This document shows, in pieces, positions 16,859-25,033 of a DNA stretch of 64,000 bases. The position numbers were made by a program, and so were the translations under genes. The notes beneath the pieces were generated by a model that saw only the letters and a program-made list of their open reading frames with translations, was not told the origin of the DNA and searched no databases. How positions within the stretch are numbered: position 1 is the first letter of the stretch; each line of letters begins with the position of its first letter. The stretch comes from an uncultured Eubacteriales bacterium. Lineage in GTDB: Bacteria; Bacillota; Clostridia; Oscillospirales; Oscillospiraceae. The stretch spans positions 40,933 through 104,932 of the forward strand of contig UREY01000005.1 in NCBI GenBank assembly GCA_900546915.1, given 5' to 3'.

Positions 16859-18475
16859 ATGGATCCAATTTACGTCACCGGGCACCGAAACCCGGATACG
16901 GACTCCATTGTCTCAGCCATGGCCTATGCGGCCCTGCGCAACACCCTGGGGGACCGGGAATATCAGGCCGCCCGGCTGGGGCACATCAGCGACGAAACCC
17001 ATCTGGTTCTGAACCGCTTCGGCTTCCAGCCGCCGGTTCTCATCAAATCCATGTATACCCAGGTCCGGGACCTGGAATACGATACCCCTCCCGTTCTGGG
17101 CGCCGCCGTCACCGTGAGCCGGGCCTGGAGCGTCCTGCAGGAAAACGGCAGCCTGCCGGGAATCCCCGTCGCCAACGACGACGGCACCCTGTACGGTATG
17201 CTTCTGCCGGAGGACATTGCAGAATATGACATGCAGACCATTTATACCCCCCGTCTGGACCGGGTTCCCGTGTTCAATCTGCTGAGCGTCCTGGAGGGAA
17301 AGCTGCTGGGCGAGGCGGAAGACTCCGTGGATCTAATCAGCGGAGAGGTGATCATCGCCCTGCCGCAAAGCCGGGAAAGCCTCCTGTTTTCCCAAACGGA
17401 CTCTGTGGTCATCTGCGGCCACCAGCCGGATCTCATCCGCCGGGCTTTGGAGCTGAACGTAAACTGCCTGGTTCTGTGCCAGACGGAGCTGCCGGAGGAG
17501 CTGCGGAACCTGGAGACCCGGACCTGCATCATCTCCACCCCCTGCGACGCCTACCGGGCGGTACGCCTCATCTATCATTCTTCCCCCATCGGCCGGATCT
17601 GCCGGCGGGAAAAACTGGTCACCTTCCATCTAAGCGATCTGGTGGACGACGTGCGGGAGATTGTCTTGAAGGAACGCGCCTCCTGCTATCCCATCCTGGA
17701 CGAGAACGAAAAAATTGCCGGACTTCTGTATCAAAATCACCTGCTCCGTCCCCGGCGCAAGCGGGTGGTCCTGGTGGATCACAACGAACGGGCTCAGTCC
17801 GTCCCCGGTCTGGAGGAAGCCCAAATCCTGGAAATCATCGACCATCACCGCCTGGCCGACATTCAAACCACCAACCCCATCTACGTCCGAAATGAGCCGG
17901 TGGGTTCCACCACCACCATTGTGGCCAGCATGTTCCAGGAGCGGGGCCTGATGCCCTCGGAGCACATGGCCGGTCTGATGGCCGCCGCCATTGTCTCCGA
18001 TACCGTCATGTTTAAATCCCCCACCTGCACCCCTCAGGACCGCCGCATGGCCGCCCGCATGGCGCGAATTGCCAACGTCTCACTAGACGAGCTGGGAAAA
18101 GCCATCTTCTCCGCCTCTGCCTCGGAGGACCGGCCGGTGGAGGATTTGCTGTTCACCGACTTCAAGGAATTCCACATTGCCGGGCACTTCTTCGGCGTCA
18201 GCCAGATTACTTGCGTGGATTCTCCCCACCTGCTCACCCGAAAGGACGAGTTTCTGGCCGTCATGCGTCAAACCATGGAGGAAAAAGGCTACAGCATGAT
18301 CATCCTGATGCTGACCGACGTCCTGCTGGAGGGCACCCAGCTCATCTATCTGGGGGACGAGGATACCATTCGCCACGCGTTCAATGTGGACGTTCGGGAC
18401 AACGAGGTTTTCCTGCCCAAGGTCATGTCCCGAAAGAAGCAGATCATCCCCATGCTCACCGCCCTCTGGGGCTAA
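16859..18475 (+). CDS. ppaC: Mn-dependent inorganic pyrophosphatase with CBS and DRTGG domains
   Basis: 538-residue family II pyrophosphatase that hydrolyses PPi to phosphate in the cytoplasm. The DHH catalytic half shows GHRNPDTDS at residues 7-15 and DHH-type VLVDHNE plus IIDHHRLAD. The DHHA2 lid ends in the phosphate-binding SRKKQIIP. Between them a CBS pair (about 70-120 and 235-290) flanks a DRTGG domain (about 140-230), the nucleotide-regulated long form common in Clostridia, where AMP/ADP inhibit and diadenosine polyphosphates activate related enzymes. GGGAGG 8 nt before the ATG. Complete and intact. Confidence 0.95.
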   Translation: MDPIYVTGHRNPDTDSIVSAMAYAALRNTLGDREYQAARLGHISDETHLVLNRFGFQPPVLIKSMYTQVRDLEYDTPPVLGAAVTVSRAWSVLQENGSLPGIPVANDDGTLYGMLLPEDIAEYDMQTIYTPRLDRVPVFNLLSVLEGKLLGEAEDSVDLISGEVIIALPQSRESLLFSQTDSVVICGHQPDLIRRALELNVNCLVLCQTELPEELRNLETRTCIISTPCDAYRAVRLIYHSSPIGRICRREKLVTFHLSDLVDDVREIVLKERASCYPILDENEKIAGLLYQNHLLRPRRKRVVLVDHNERAQSVPGLEEAQILEIIDHHRLADIQTTNPIYVRNEPVGSTTTIVASMFQERGLMPSEHMAGLMAAAIVSDTVMFKSPTCTPQDRRMAARMARIANVSLDELGKAIFSASASEDRPVEDLLFTDFKEFHIAGHFFGVSQITCVDSPHLLTRKDEFLAVMRQTMEEKGYSMIILMLTDVLLEGTQLIYLGDEDTIRHAFNVDVRDNEVFLPKVMSRKKQIIPMLTALWG

Positions 18476-18504
18476 TGATTTCGGCGATTGCAGCCAAACA
18501 GCAA

Positions 18505-18542
18505 CGCGACATGGCGCCGGTTCAGTCCGACGCCATATCGCG
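18505..18542 (+). terminator. Terminator after ppaC
   Basis: 12-bp stem with one mismatch (CGCGACATGGCG/CGCCATATCGCG) followed by TTTCATTTTG. Confidence 0.65.
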
Positions 18543-18694
18543 TTTCATTTTGCTCAGCGGGCCGGTTCATGCTCCGGCACAGACCCGACCCGGCGCATCG
18601 GGCAGGCTTCCAGTTTTTCCTTTCCGTTTTACGGCACAACCGGCTCGTCCGGCGCGGAGTGCCATCCTCCGACCGGGACACGAGGCAAAAAGAA

Positions 18695-18738
18695 ATCCGG
18701 CGCACGGGAAGGACTTGCATCCTTCCCGTGCGCCGGAT
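18695..18738 (-). terminator. Terminator of the infC-rpmI-rplT operon
   Basis: Perfect 19-bp stem with a 6-nt loop (left arm ATCCGGCGCACGGGAAGGA); on the minus strand it is followed by TTCTTTTTG. Confidence 0.9.
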
Positions 18739-18752
18739 GACTCTACTATGCT

Positions 18753-19106
18753 TTACAGAGCTTTCTTGGCCAGCTCCACCACAGCGGCAAATGCCGCCGG
18801 ATCCTGAATGGCCATTTCGGACAGGCTCTTGCGGTTCATTTCCACACCGGCCTTCTTGATGCCGTTCATGAACCGGGAATAGTTCAGGCCAAAGGGAGCC
18901 ACGGCAGCGGAAATCCGGGTGATCCACAGGCTGCGGTAGCTTCTCTTTTTCTGCTTGCGGCCGATATAAGCATACACGCCGGACTTCTTCACGGCCTGTT
19001 TGGCCATCTTAAAGTGCTTGGACTTGGAACCCCAATAGGACTTCGCCAGCTTCAGGGTCTTGTTTCTTCTCTTGCGCGTCATCATCGCGCCTTTTACTCT
19101 TGCCAT
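18753..19106 (-). CDS. rplT: 50S ribosomal protein L20
   Basis: 117-residue ribosomal protein L20, which binds 23S rRNA early in large-subunit assembly. Start MARVKGAMMTRKRRNKTLKLAKSYWGSKSK and body RSLWITRISAAVAPFGLNYSRFMNG are diagnostic. In Firmicutes L20 also binds the leader of its own operon to repress it, so it is a candidate regulator of the leader upstream of infC here. Last gene of infC-rpmI-rplT, 30 nt after rpmI, with AGGAGG before ATG. Confidence 0.98.
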   Translation of the reverse strand: MARVKGAMMTRKRRNKTLKLAKSYWGSKSKHFKMAKQAVKKSGVYAYIGRKQKKRSYRSLWITRISAAVAPFGLNYSRFMNGIKKAGVEMNRKSLSEMAIQDPAAFAAVVELAKKAL

Positions 19107-19136
19107 TGCTCCATATCCTCCTATTGTAATTCCAAA

Positions 19137-19334
19137 TTATTTGTAGGGAATCATCTTTTTGATGGTTTCCACATTGGTCACGTCCGCATAGGCCGTGCTG
19201 CGCAGGCGGCGGGTACGCTTGGTGTCCTTCTTGGTGAGGATATGGCTCTTAAAAGCGTGGGCTCTTTTCACCTTTCCGTTTTTGGTCAGGTTGAATCTCT
19301 TTTTCGCACCGCTGTGGGTTTTCAGTTTGGGCAT
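19137..19334 (-). CDS. rpmI: 50S ribosomal protein L35
   Basis: 65-residue ribosomal protein L35 ([20 protein letters not shown] start, [13 protein letters not shown]). Strongly basic, standard length, a component of the large subunit. It lies between infC (36 nt upstream) and rplT in the conserved order. AAGGAG precedes the ATG. Confidence 0.98.
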   Translation of the reverse strand: MPKLKTHSGAKKRFNLTKNGKVKRAHAFKSHILTKKDTKRTRRLRSTAYADVTNVETIKKMIPYK

Positions 19335-19370
19335 GTTGAAACTCCTTCCGTATCGTAAACATTGGCTGGC

Positions 19371-19889
19371 TTATCTGGAACTCTTGGGAGACAAAAACAT
19401 CGTCATAAAGCGTCCGTCCAGCTTTGGGTTCTTCTCCATATTTGCCAACTCGCTGCAGGCAGCGGCAAAGTCCATCAGCAGCTTTTCCCCAATGTTGGTA
19501 TGGGCCATCTCCCTGCCCCGAAACCGCACCGAAACCTTAACTCGGTTGCCATCCTGCAAAAACTTTGTGGCATTTTTCACCTTGGTATTCAGGTCGTTGG
19601 TGTCGATACCGGGAGACATGCGAATCTCCTTGATCTCCACCACCCGCTGGTTTTTCTTGGCCTCCTTCTCCCGCTTCTTCTGGTCGAAGCAGAATTTCCG
19701 GTAGTCCATGATTTTACACACGGGGGGAACGGCGTTGGGCGAGATTTTTACCAGGTCCAGTTCCTGCTCTTCTGCCATACGCCGCGCCTCCGAACCGGGA
19801 ACAATCCCCAGCATCGTGCCGTCCGCGCCGATGAGCCGGACCTCTTTGTCCCGGATGTCCTCGTTAAGCTGATGATCTAATTTGCCGAT
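19371..19889 (-). CDS. infC: Translation initiation factor IF-3 with an ATC start
   Basis: IF-3, 172 residues, which keeps the 30S subunit free and proofreads start-codon pairing. N-domain: LNEDIRDKEVRLIGADGTMLGIV; linker rich in lysine; C-domain with RFRGREMAHTNIGEKLL. The GGAGG site at its 5' end sits 9 nt before an ATC, not an ATG, matching the rare start codons by which IF-3 limits its own synthesis. An in-frame ATG 9 codons upstream overlaps the leader terminator's T run and has no binding site, so it is rejected. First gene of the L35/L20 operon. Confidence 0.93.
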   Translation of the reverse strand: MGKLDHQLNEDIRDKEVRLIGADGTMLGIVPGSEARRMAEEQELDLVKISPNAVPPVCKIMDYRKFCFDQKKREKEAKKNQRVVEIKEIRMSPGIDTNDLNTKVKNATKFLQDGNRVKVSVRFRGREMAHTNIGEKLLMDFAAACSELANMEKNPKLDGRFMTMFLSPKSSR

Positions 19890-19915
19890 GGGAAAACACC
19901 TCCAATTTTCAATCA

Positions 19916-19940
19916 AAAAGCGGATGCCTCATGCACCCGC
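19916..19940 (-). terminator. Attenuator in the infC leader
   Basis: In the leader of the minus-strand transcript an 8-bp hairpin (GCGGGTGC/GCATCCGC with one G-U) is followed by a T run. About 110 nt lies between promoter and this site, with other self-complementary stretches. Layout matches the L20-controlled leader attenuators of Firmicutes. Confidence 0.65.
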
Positions 19941-20049
19941 CAAACACACCGAAACGCCCGGCACAGGCCGGACCTTTTCGCAATGTTGACCCCCGAAGCA
20001 GACTGCGGGAGGTGAGGCAGGGCAACCAGCCTTCTTTGTTTTCCTGTAG

Positions 20050-20078
20050 ATTCTATCACACGGTACGCGTCTTGTCAA
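20050..20078 (-). promoter_or_regulatory. Promoter of infC-rpmI-rplT
   Basis: Minus-strand TTGACA, 17-nt spacer, TAGAAT, giving a leader of about 155 nt before infC. Confidence 0.8.
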
Positions 20079-20131
20079 TGGTTTTTTTCATTCTCGGGAG
20101 CGGAATTTCCGGCAGGTATGGCGGCTTTTGC

Positions 20132-20160
20132 TTTACTTTTTCTCCTTTTTCTGGTACAAT
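20132..20160 (+). promoter_or_regulatory. Promoter of prfA
   Basis: TTTACT, 17-nt spacer, TACAAT, 27 nt before the ATG; divergent from the infC promoter. Confidence 0.55.
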
Positions 20161-20187
20161 GCAGGAAAACAAGTGCGAGGTTGCAAC

Positions 20188-21258
20188 ATGCTGGAAAAAT
20201 TGCAGGCAGTGGCCAGCCGGTATGAAGAGCTGTGCGCCAAGGCCGAACAACCGGATTTTTACGCCGACCCGGCCCGGGCCGCCAAGCTGCTGAAGGAAAA
20301 AAACGAGTTGGAGCCCATTGTAGAAGCCTATCACGCCCTCTGCCGGGCCCGGCAGGACCAGCAGGAGGCCCAGGAGCTGCTGGCCGGAGAGACGGACCCG
20401 GAGATGAAAGAGCTTTGCCAGGAGCAGTTCCAGGCCGCCAAAGCGGCGCAGCAGGAGCTGGAGCAGCAGCTGAAGCTTCTTTTGCTGCCCAAAGACCCCA
20501 ACGATGATAAAAACGTCATCGTGGAAATCCGCGGAGGCGTGGGCGGCGAGGAAAGCGCTCTGTTTGCCCACAGTCTGTTCCGAATGTATTCCATGTATGC
20601 CGCCGCCAAAGGCTGGACGGTGGAGCTCCTCAACTACAATGAGACGGAGCTGGGCGGGGTCAAGGAGGCGGACTTTCTGATTAACGGCCGGGGCGCCTGG
20701 TCCCGCATGAAATATGAAAGCGGCGTACACCGGGTTCAACGGGTACCGGAGACCGAATCCGGTGGGCGGGTGCACACCTCCACCGCCACGGTGGCCGTGC
20801 TTCCTGAGATGGAAGAGGTAGACGTGGAGATTCGCCCGGAGGACATTGAAATGCAGGTCTTCCGCTCCTCCGGCGCAGGCGGACAGCACATCAACAAAAC
20901 CTCCTCTGCCGTCCGGCTGATTCATAAGCCCTCCGGTATTGTGGTCTCCTGCCAGGAGGAACGCAGTCAGGTGCAAAACCGGGAAAAATGTATGCGGATG
21001 CTGGCCTCCAAGCTATATGAAATCGAAGAAGCCCGGGTAACCGGGGAGGTATCCGGACTCCGGAAAAGTCAGGTGGGCACCGGGATGCGCAATGAGCGCA
21101 TCCGCACCTACAACTTCCCCCAGGGCCGGGTGACCGACCATCGGATCGGCCTGACCTTATATAAGATCGACTCCGTGATGAACGGCAGCCTGGACGAGCT
21201 GATGGACGCTCTGGCCACTGCCGACCAGGCGGAAAAGCTGAAAAACAGCCAAAATTAA
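20188..21258 (+). CDS. prfA: Peptide chain release factor 1
   Basis: 356-residue class I release factor that recognises UAA/UAG stop codons and triggers peptide release. The catalytic GGQ is in RSSGAGGQHINKTSSAVRL, and RVPETESGGRVHTSTATVAV contains the anticodon-like PET tripeptide (PxT) of RF1. Length is normal. The start MLEKLQ has GCGAGG upstream; an earlier in-frame ATG falls in the promoter. prmC, often next to prfA, is not adjacent here; tsaC follows instead. Confidence 0.97.
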   Translation: MLEKLQAVASRYEELCAKAEQPDFYADPARAAKLLKEKNELEPIVEAYHALCRARQDQQEAQELLAGETDPEMKELCQEQFQAAKAAQQELEQQLKLLLLPKDPNDDKNVIVEIRGGVGGEESALFAHSLFRMYSMYAAAKGWTVELLNYNETELGGVKEADFLINGRGAWSRMKYESGVHRVQRVPETESGGRVHTSTATVAVLPEMEEVDVEIRPEDIEMQVFRSSGAGGQHINKTSSAVRLIHKPSGIVVSCQEERSQVQNREKCMRMLASKLYEIEEARVTGEVSGLRKSQVGTGMRNERIRTYNFPQGRVTDHRIGLTLYKIDSVMNGSLDELMDALATADQAEKLKNSQN

Positions 21259-21270
21259 ATCACAGCCGCT

Positions 21271-21306
21271 GTGAAACGGCTGCCGCCGGATCGAAAACCA
21301 AGCGCC
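21271..21306 (+). repeat. 36-bp direct repeat, copy 1
   Basis: Exact 36-bp unit beginning GTGAAACGGCTGCCGCC, repeated 70 bp further on. Copy 1 follows the prfA stop codon and begins inside a short CAGCCG/CGGCTG hairpin. Confidence 0.95.
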
Positions 21307-21310
21307 CCTC

Positions 21311-21339
21311 TTGACTTGCCAGAGAACACATGCTATGAT
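21311..21339 (+). promoter_or_regulatory. Promoter of tsaC, between two direct repeats
   Basis: TTGACT, 17-nt spacer, TATGAT. It fills almost exactly the space between the two 36-bp repeats. Confidence 0.7.
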
Positions 21340-21340
21340 G

Positions 21341-21376
21341 GTGAAACGGCTGCCGCCGGATCGAAAACCAAGCGCC
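21341..21376 (+). repeat. 36-bp direct repeat, copy 2
   Basis: Second exact copy, starting 2 nt after the -10 element and so lying in the 5' leader of tsaC. Confidence 0.95.
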
Positions 21377-21439
21377 GTTTTCCTGTCCGGCCCTTCCGTT
21401 TCCTCATAGCGGCCCATCTCTTCAGAGAGAAGGTTTCGC

Positions 21440-22474
21440 ATGAAAACCATACTCCTTCCTGCGGAAGATCCGCAGACGCCGGCCTTGGCCGCAGACATCC
21501 TGCGGCGCGGCGGGCTGGTGGCCATTCCCACCGAGACGGTGTACGGTCTGGGGGCCGACGGCTTGAATCCGGAGGCTGTGGACAAAATTTTCGCAGCCAA
21601 AGGGCGGCCCGGGGACAACCCCTTGATCCTTCACGTCACGGGTCCGGAACAGCTGCCCCGGTTCTGCCATGATATTCCGGACGCCGCCTATCTGCTGGCC
21701 CAGCGGTTCTGGCCGGGCCCGTTGACCATGGTACTGCCGGCCAATGCCTGCGTCCCCCGGCGGACCACCGGCGGGCTGTCCACCGTCGCCATCCGCTGTC
21801 CCAAAACCGCCGTCACCCGGGAAATCATCCGCTTGGCCGGCGTCCCCATCGCCGCCCCCTCAGCCAACCTCTCGGGGAAACCCTCCACCACCACAGCCCG
21901 GCACGTCCTGGACGATCATGACGGGCGCATTGACGCCGTTGTGGACGGAGGCCCCTGCGCGGTAGGCGTGGAATCCACCATCGTGGACCTGACGGAAGCC
22001 CGCCCCCGGCTCTTACGGCCGGGGGGCGTTACGCCGGAGGAACTGACCCAGGTCCTGGGAGACCTGGTGATTGACCCGGCTGTCACCGCCCCCCTCCGGC
22101 AGGACGCCGTGGTCCGGGCCCCCGGGATGAAATACCGCCATTACGCGCCCCAAGAGCCCGTCCTCATCGTTTCGGGCTCCCGGGAAAAGGCCGCGGCGTA
22201 TATCCGCGCCCACTTCTCCCCCGGCGACCGGGTGCTCTGCTTTGAAGAAGAACTTCCCTTATATGAGGGCTGCGATCCTCTTTCCTACGGTCGGGAGGCC
22301 GATGTCGCCTCTCTGTCTGCCGGGCTGTTCGCCGCCCTGCGCATTTTGGACAGTCCGTCTGTGGGCAAGGTCTTCGCACGCTGCCCGGTGGGCGGCGGCG
22401 TCGCCTACGCCGTACAAAACCGGTTACAGAAAGCGGCCGCCTTTCATATCGTCGATGCGGAGGCGGAGTCATGA
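21440..22474 (+). CDS. tsaC: Threonylcarbamoyl-AMP synthase (TsaC2/Sua5 type)
   Basis: 344-residue long form (Sua5/YwlC) that makes threonylcarbamoyl-AMP from threonine, bicarbonate and ATP for the t6A37 modification of ANN-reading tRNAs. The YrdC domain (about 10-200) has GLVAIPTETVYGLGADGLN, KGRPGDNPLI and the SxN signature APSANLSGKPS. A linker with APGMKYRHYAP leads to the C-terminal Sua5 domain. GAGAGAAGG 6 nt before the ATG. The stop overlaps the start of coaE by 4 nt, so the pair is cotranslated. Confidence 0.95.
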   Translation: MKTILLPAEDPQTPALAADILRRGGLVAIPTETVYGLGADGLNPEAVDKIFAAKGRPGDNPLILHVTGPEQLPRFCHDIPDAAYLLAQRFWPGPLTMVLPANACVPRRTTGGLSTVAIRCPKTAVTREIIRLAGVPIAAPSANLSGKPSTTTARHVLDDHDGRIDAVVDGGPCAVGVESTIVDLTEARPRLLRPGGVTPEELTQVLGDLVIDPAVTAPLRQDAVVRAPGMKYRHYAPQEPVLIVSGSREKAAAYIRAHFSPGDRVLCFEEELPLYEGCDPLSYGREADVASLSAGLFAALRILDSPSVGKVFARCPVGGGVAYAVQNRLQKAAAFHIVDAEAES

Positions 22475-23112
22475 TTTTGGGCATCACCGGGGGCTCCGGC
22501 TGCGGAAAGACCACAGCCCTGCAGGCTGCCGGGGACCTGGGCGGTCTGATTTTGGACTGCGACGCCGTGTATCACCGGCTCCTGGCGTGCTCTCCGGCGC
22601 TGCTGGACGCCATTTCCTCCCGCTTTCCCGGCGTCGTCTCCGACGGCAGGCTGGACCGGAAGAAATTGGGCCGGATCGTGTTTTCCGACGGGAACGCCCT
22701 GCAGGCGCTCAACCAAATTGCCCACGGCGCAGTCAAGGCCGAGGTCCTGCGGCAGCTGCAAGACAGCCCCGCTCCTTTCGCCGTCATCGACGCCATCGCC
22801 CTGTTTGAAGGCGGTCTGGCGGAGCTGTGTCAATACACCATCGCCGTGACGGCCCCCTGGGAGGCCCGGATCGCCCGGCTCATGGCCCGGGAAGGCATCG
22901 ACCGAAGCTATGCCTCTGCCCGCCTTCAGGCCCAACATCACAACGGCTATTTTCAAACGCTCTGCGACTTCACCCTGGAAAACGACGGGACCAGGCAGGC
23001 CTTTTATGAACGGGCAAAGTCGCTGTTTCTCTTCCTTCTGAACCGCCCTGACCCAGACGGCGGTTCCCAGAGGAACCCATATGACACTGCATATCCCACT
23101 TCACATACTTAA
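22471..23112 (+). CDS. coaE: Dephospho-CoA kinase
   Basis: 213-residue P-loop kinase that phosphorylates the ribose 3' hydroxyl of dephospho-CoA in the last step of CoA synthesis. Walker A: GITGGSGCGKTTALQ at 4-18; DCDAVYHRLL and the lid DAIALFEGGL and REGIDRSYASARLQAQ match the family. ATGA overlap with tsaC. The last ~20 residues run past the usual end of CoaE into a Pro/Asp-rich tail. pepM18 begins 11 nt after the stop, so it is likely the third gene of the operon. Confidence 0.95.
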   Translation: MILGITGGSGCGKTTALQAAGDLGGLILDCDAVYHRLLACSPALLDAISSRFPGVVSDGRLDRKKLGRIVFSDGNALQALNQIAHGAVKAEVLRQLQDSPAPFAVIDAIALFEGGLAELCQYTIAVTAPWEARIARLMAREGIDRSYASARLQAQHHNGYFQTLCDFTLENDGTRQAFYERAKSLFLFLLNRPDPDGGSQRNPYDTAYPTSHT

Positions 23113-23123
23113 GGAGGATCATC

Positions 23124-24515
23124 ATGAGTAATCAAACCCTGCGCGACACCCTGCTGTTTCAGCCCAAGCACGGCTACGACCGCCTCACGGAAGCCCAGCG
23201 GGCTGAAATGGAATCCTACTGCAAGGATTACGCCGCCTTTATGGATGCGGCCAAAACCGAGCGGGAAGCCGTGACCTACACGGTAGCCGCCGCTGAGCGG
23301 GCCGGCTTCCGTCCCCTGACTCCCGGCATGTCCCTGAAACCCGGAGACAAGGTCTATCGAAACAACCGGGGCAAAAGCATTCTCCTGGCTGTCATCGGCG
23401 AGGAAAGCCTGAACGCCGGTATGAATATTTGCGCCGCCCACATCGACAGCCCCCGTCTGGACGTCAAGCCCAATCCCCTGTACGAGGATTCCGAAATCGC
23501 CTACCTCAAAACCCATTACTACGGCGGCATCAAAAAGTACCAGTGGACCACGGTACCCCTGGCGCTGCACGGCGTAATCTATAAGAAAAACGGCGAGGTG
23601 CTCACCGTCACCGTGGGAGAAAGCGACACGGATCCGGTTCTGTGTGTGTCCGATCTGCTCGTCCATCTGTCCGCCGATCAAATGAAAAAAACCTTGGCTG
23701 AGGGCATCACCGGCGAGCAGCTGAACGTGATTCTGGGCACCGTTCCCCTGCCGGACGACGAAGGCGCCGACCGGGTGAAGCTGGCCATTTTAAACCTGCT
23801 CCATGAGAAATACGGCATCATCGAAGAGGACTTCCTGTCTGCCGAGCTGACCATCGTTCCGGCGGGCAAATGCCGGGAGGTGGGCCTGGACCGGAGCCTT
23901 TTGGGCGCTTACGGTCACGACGACCGGGTTTGTTCCTTTGCCGCTCTGGCTCCCCTGCTGGCTCTGGGCACGCCCGCCAAGACGGCGGTTTGCGTCCTGG
24001 CCGACAAAGAGGAAATCGGCTCTGTGGGCGTGTCCGGCATGCAGTCGTATTGCTTTGAGACCTTTGTACGGGATCTTTGCGACAGCCAGGGCGCCAGCCT
24101 GGACCGTTGCTTCGAGAACGCCTTCTGCCTCTCCGCCGACGTAACCAACGCCTTTGACCCCAACTTTGCCGAGACCTGCGACAGGCGGAACAACTCCCGC
24201 CTGAACTACGGCGTGGCCATTTGCAAATACACCGGCTCCCGGGGAAAGGGCGGCGCCTCCGACGCCTCCGCCGAGGCCATGGGCTATGTCCGCACCCTCT
24301 TTGAGCAAACCGGCGTCGTATGGCAAATCGCCACCCTGGGCAAGGTGGATCAGGGCGGCGGCGGCACCGTAGCAGCCTACATGGCCAACCGAAACATCGT
24401 CACCGTGGACGCCGGCGTCCCGGTCCTGTGCATGCACGCTCCCTGGGAGCTGGTCAGCAAGTTCGACACGTATATGACCATGAAGGCCATGGCCGCTGTT
24501 TACGCCGGAAAATAA
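23124..24515 (+). CDS. M18 family metallo-aminopeptidase
   Basis: 463-residue M18 (aspartyl aminopeptidase/Lap4-type) dizinc enzyme that removes N-terminal residues from peptides in the cytoplasm. Metal ligands fit H in CAAHIDSPRLDVK, the acids in DKEEIGSVG, D in ADVTNAFDPN and the final H in CMHAPWELVSKFD. YGHDDRVCSFAAL is also characteristic. It belongs to the longer bacterial subgroup often named probable M18 aminopeptidase 1. AAGGAGG 6 nt before ATG, 11 nt after coaE. Confidence 0.94.
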   Translation: MSNQTLRDTLLFQPKHGYDRLTEAQRAEMESYCKDYAAFMDAAKTEREAVTYTVAAAERAGFRPLTPGMSLKPGDKVYRNNRGKSILLAVIGEESLNAGMNICAAHIDSPRLDVKPNPLYEDSEIAYLKTHYYGGIKKYQWTTVPLALHGVIYKKNGEVLTVTVGESDTDPVLCVSDLLVHLSADQMKKTLAEGITGEQLNVILGTVPLPDDEGADRVKLAILNLLHEKYGIIEEDFLSAELTIVPAGKCREVGLDRSLLGAYGHDDRVCSFAALAPLLALGTPAKTAVCVLADKEEIGSVGVSGMQSYCFETFVRDLCDSQGASLDRCFENAFCLSADVTNAFDPNFAETCDRRNNSRLNYGVAICKYTGSRGKGGASDASAEAMGYVRTLFEQTGVVWQIATLGKVDQGGGGTVAAYMANRNIVTVDAGVPVLCMHAPWELVSKFDTYMTMKAMAAVYAGK

Positions 24516-24610
24516 TTTTAGCGTCTTTCGTATCGTTAGCAACGTCACGGTAGATTTTCCGCCGTAGCGCTTCCGATGCGTTAAGTCCGGAGTCGCTTTT
24601 GCCATACTTC

Positions 24611-24650
24611 CCCTATGAGAGGCAGGAAAAAGGAACTGTCTTTCATAGGG
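24611..24650 (+). terminator. Terminator of the tsaC-coaE-aminopeptidase operon
   Basis: 15-bp stem with two G-U pairs (CCCTATGAGAGGCAG/CTGTCTTTCATAGGG), followed by GATTTTATAT. Confidence 0.65.
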
Positions 24651-24921
24651 GATTTTATATGCCGGGAAAACGGCAACTTAGCGTGGAAAAAGGTCAGGCA
24701 GCAGGGACGGAGGATTCCAGCGGTGGAAAAAATACCACACAAAAAAGGAATCCCCATTCACCCGGATCAGACAGTCCCACGCGCCATACCCGCCGATTCA
24801 CAGGAAAACCTGCGCGGCTACTTGCCGTTGGAGAAATGCGCAGACCCCTTCCCTGTAGCCGTAGCTTTACCGCCTCCACGGGGCGGCCGGCTATGGAAAG
24901 GGAGCCGTCTCCTTCTGGGCA

Positions 24922-24951
24922 CAAAAAAGAGCCGGCTGGGTTCCAGCCGGC
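24922..24951 (-). terminator. Terminator of the metal ATPase gene
   Basis: Perfect 9-bp GC-rich stem (GCCGGCTGG/CCAGCCGGC) with a 3-nt loop; minus-strand T run TCTTTTTTGT follows. It lies 82 nt after the ATPase stop. Confidence 0.85.
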
Positions 24952-25033
24952 GGATAGTTCCCAATCACCTTCTAATCATTACAGCGGTGTGAATTGACGC
25001 ATACTATAGATAGACCGAAATTTCTGAGTCGCA

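Larger units (their letters stand above)
24516..25033. other. 518-nt gap between convergent genes, two hairpins only
   Basis: No supportable gene. It holds one terminator for each convergent transcription unit (listed separately). Open frames here overlap each other and the hairpins and look fortuitous. Confidence 0.6.

Noticed and set aside
19890..19916. ATG start of infC nine codons upstream
   Set aside because: Lies in the T run of the leader terminator and has no ribosome binding site; the GGAGG is spaced for ATC.
24599..24997. Overlapping open frames of 125-132 codons between the aminopeptidase and the ATPase
   Set aside because: They overlap two terminator hairpins and each other in different frames; no ribosome binding site, Pro/Arg-rich random-like composition.
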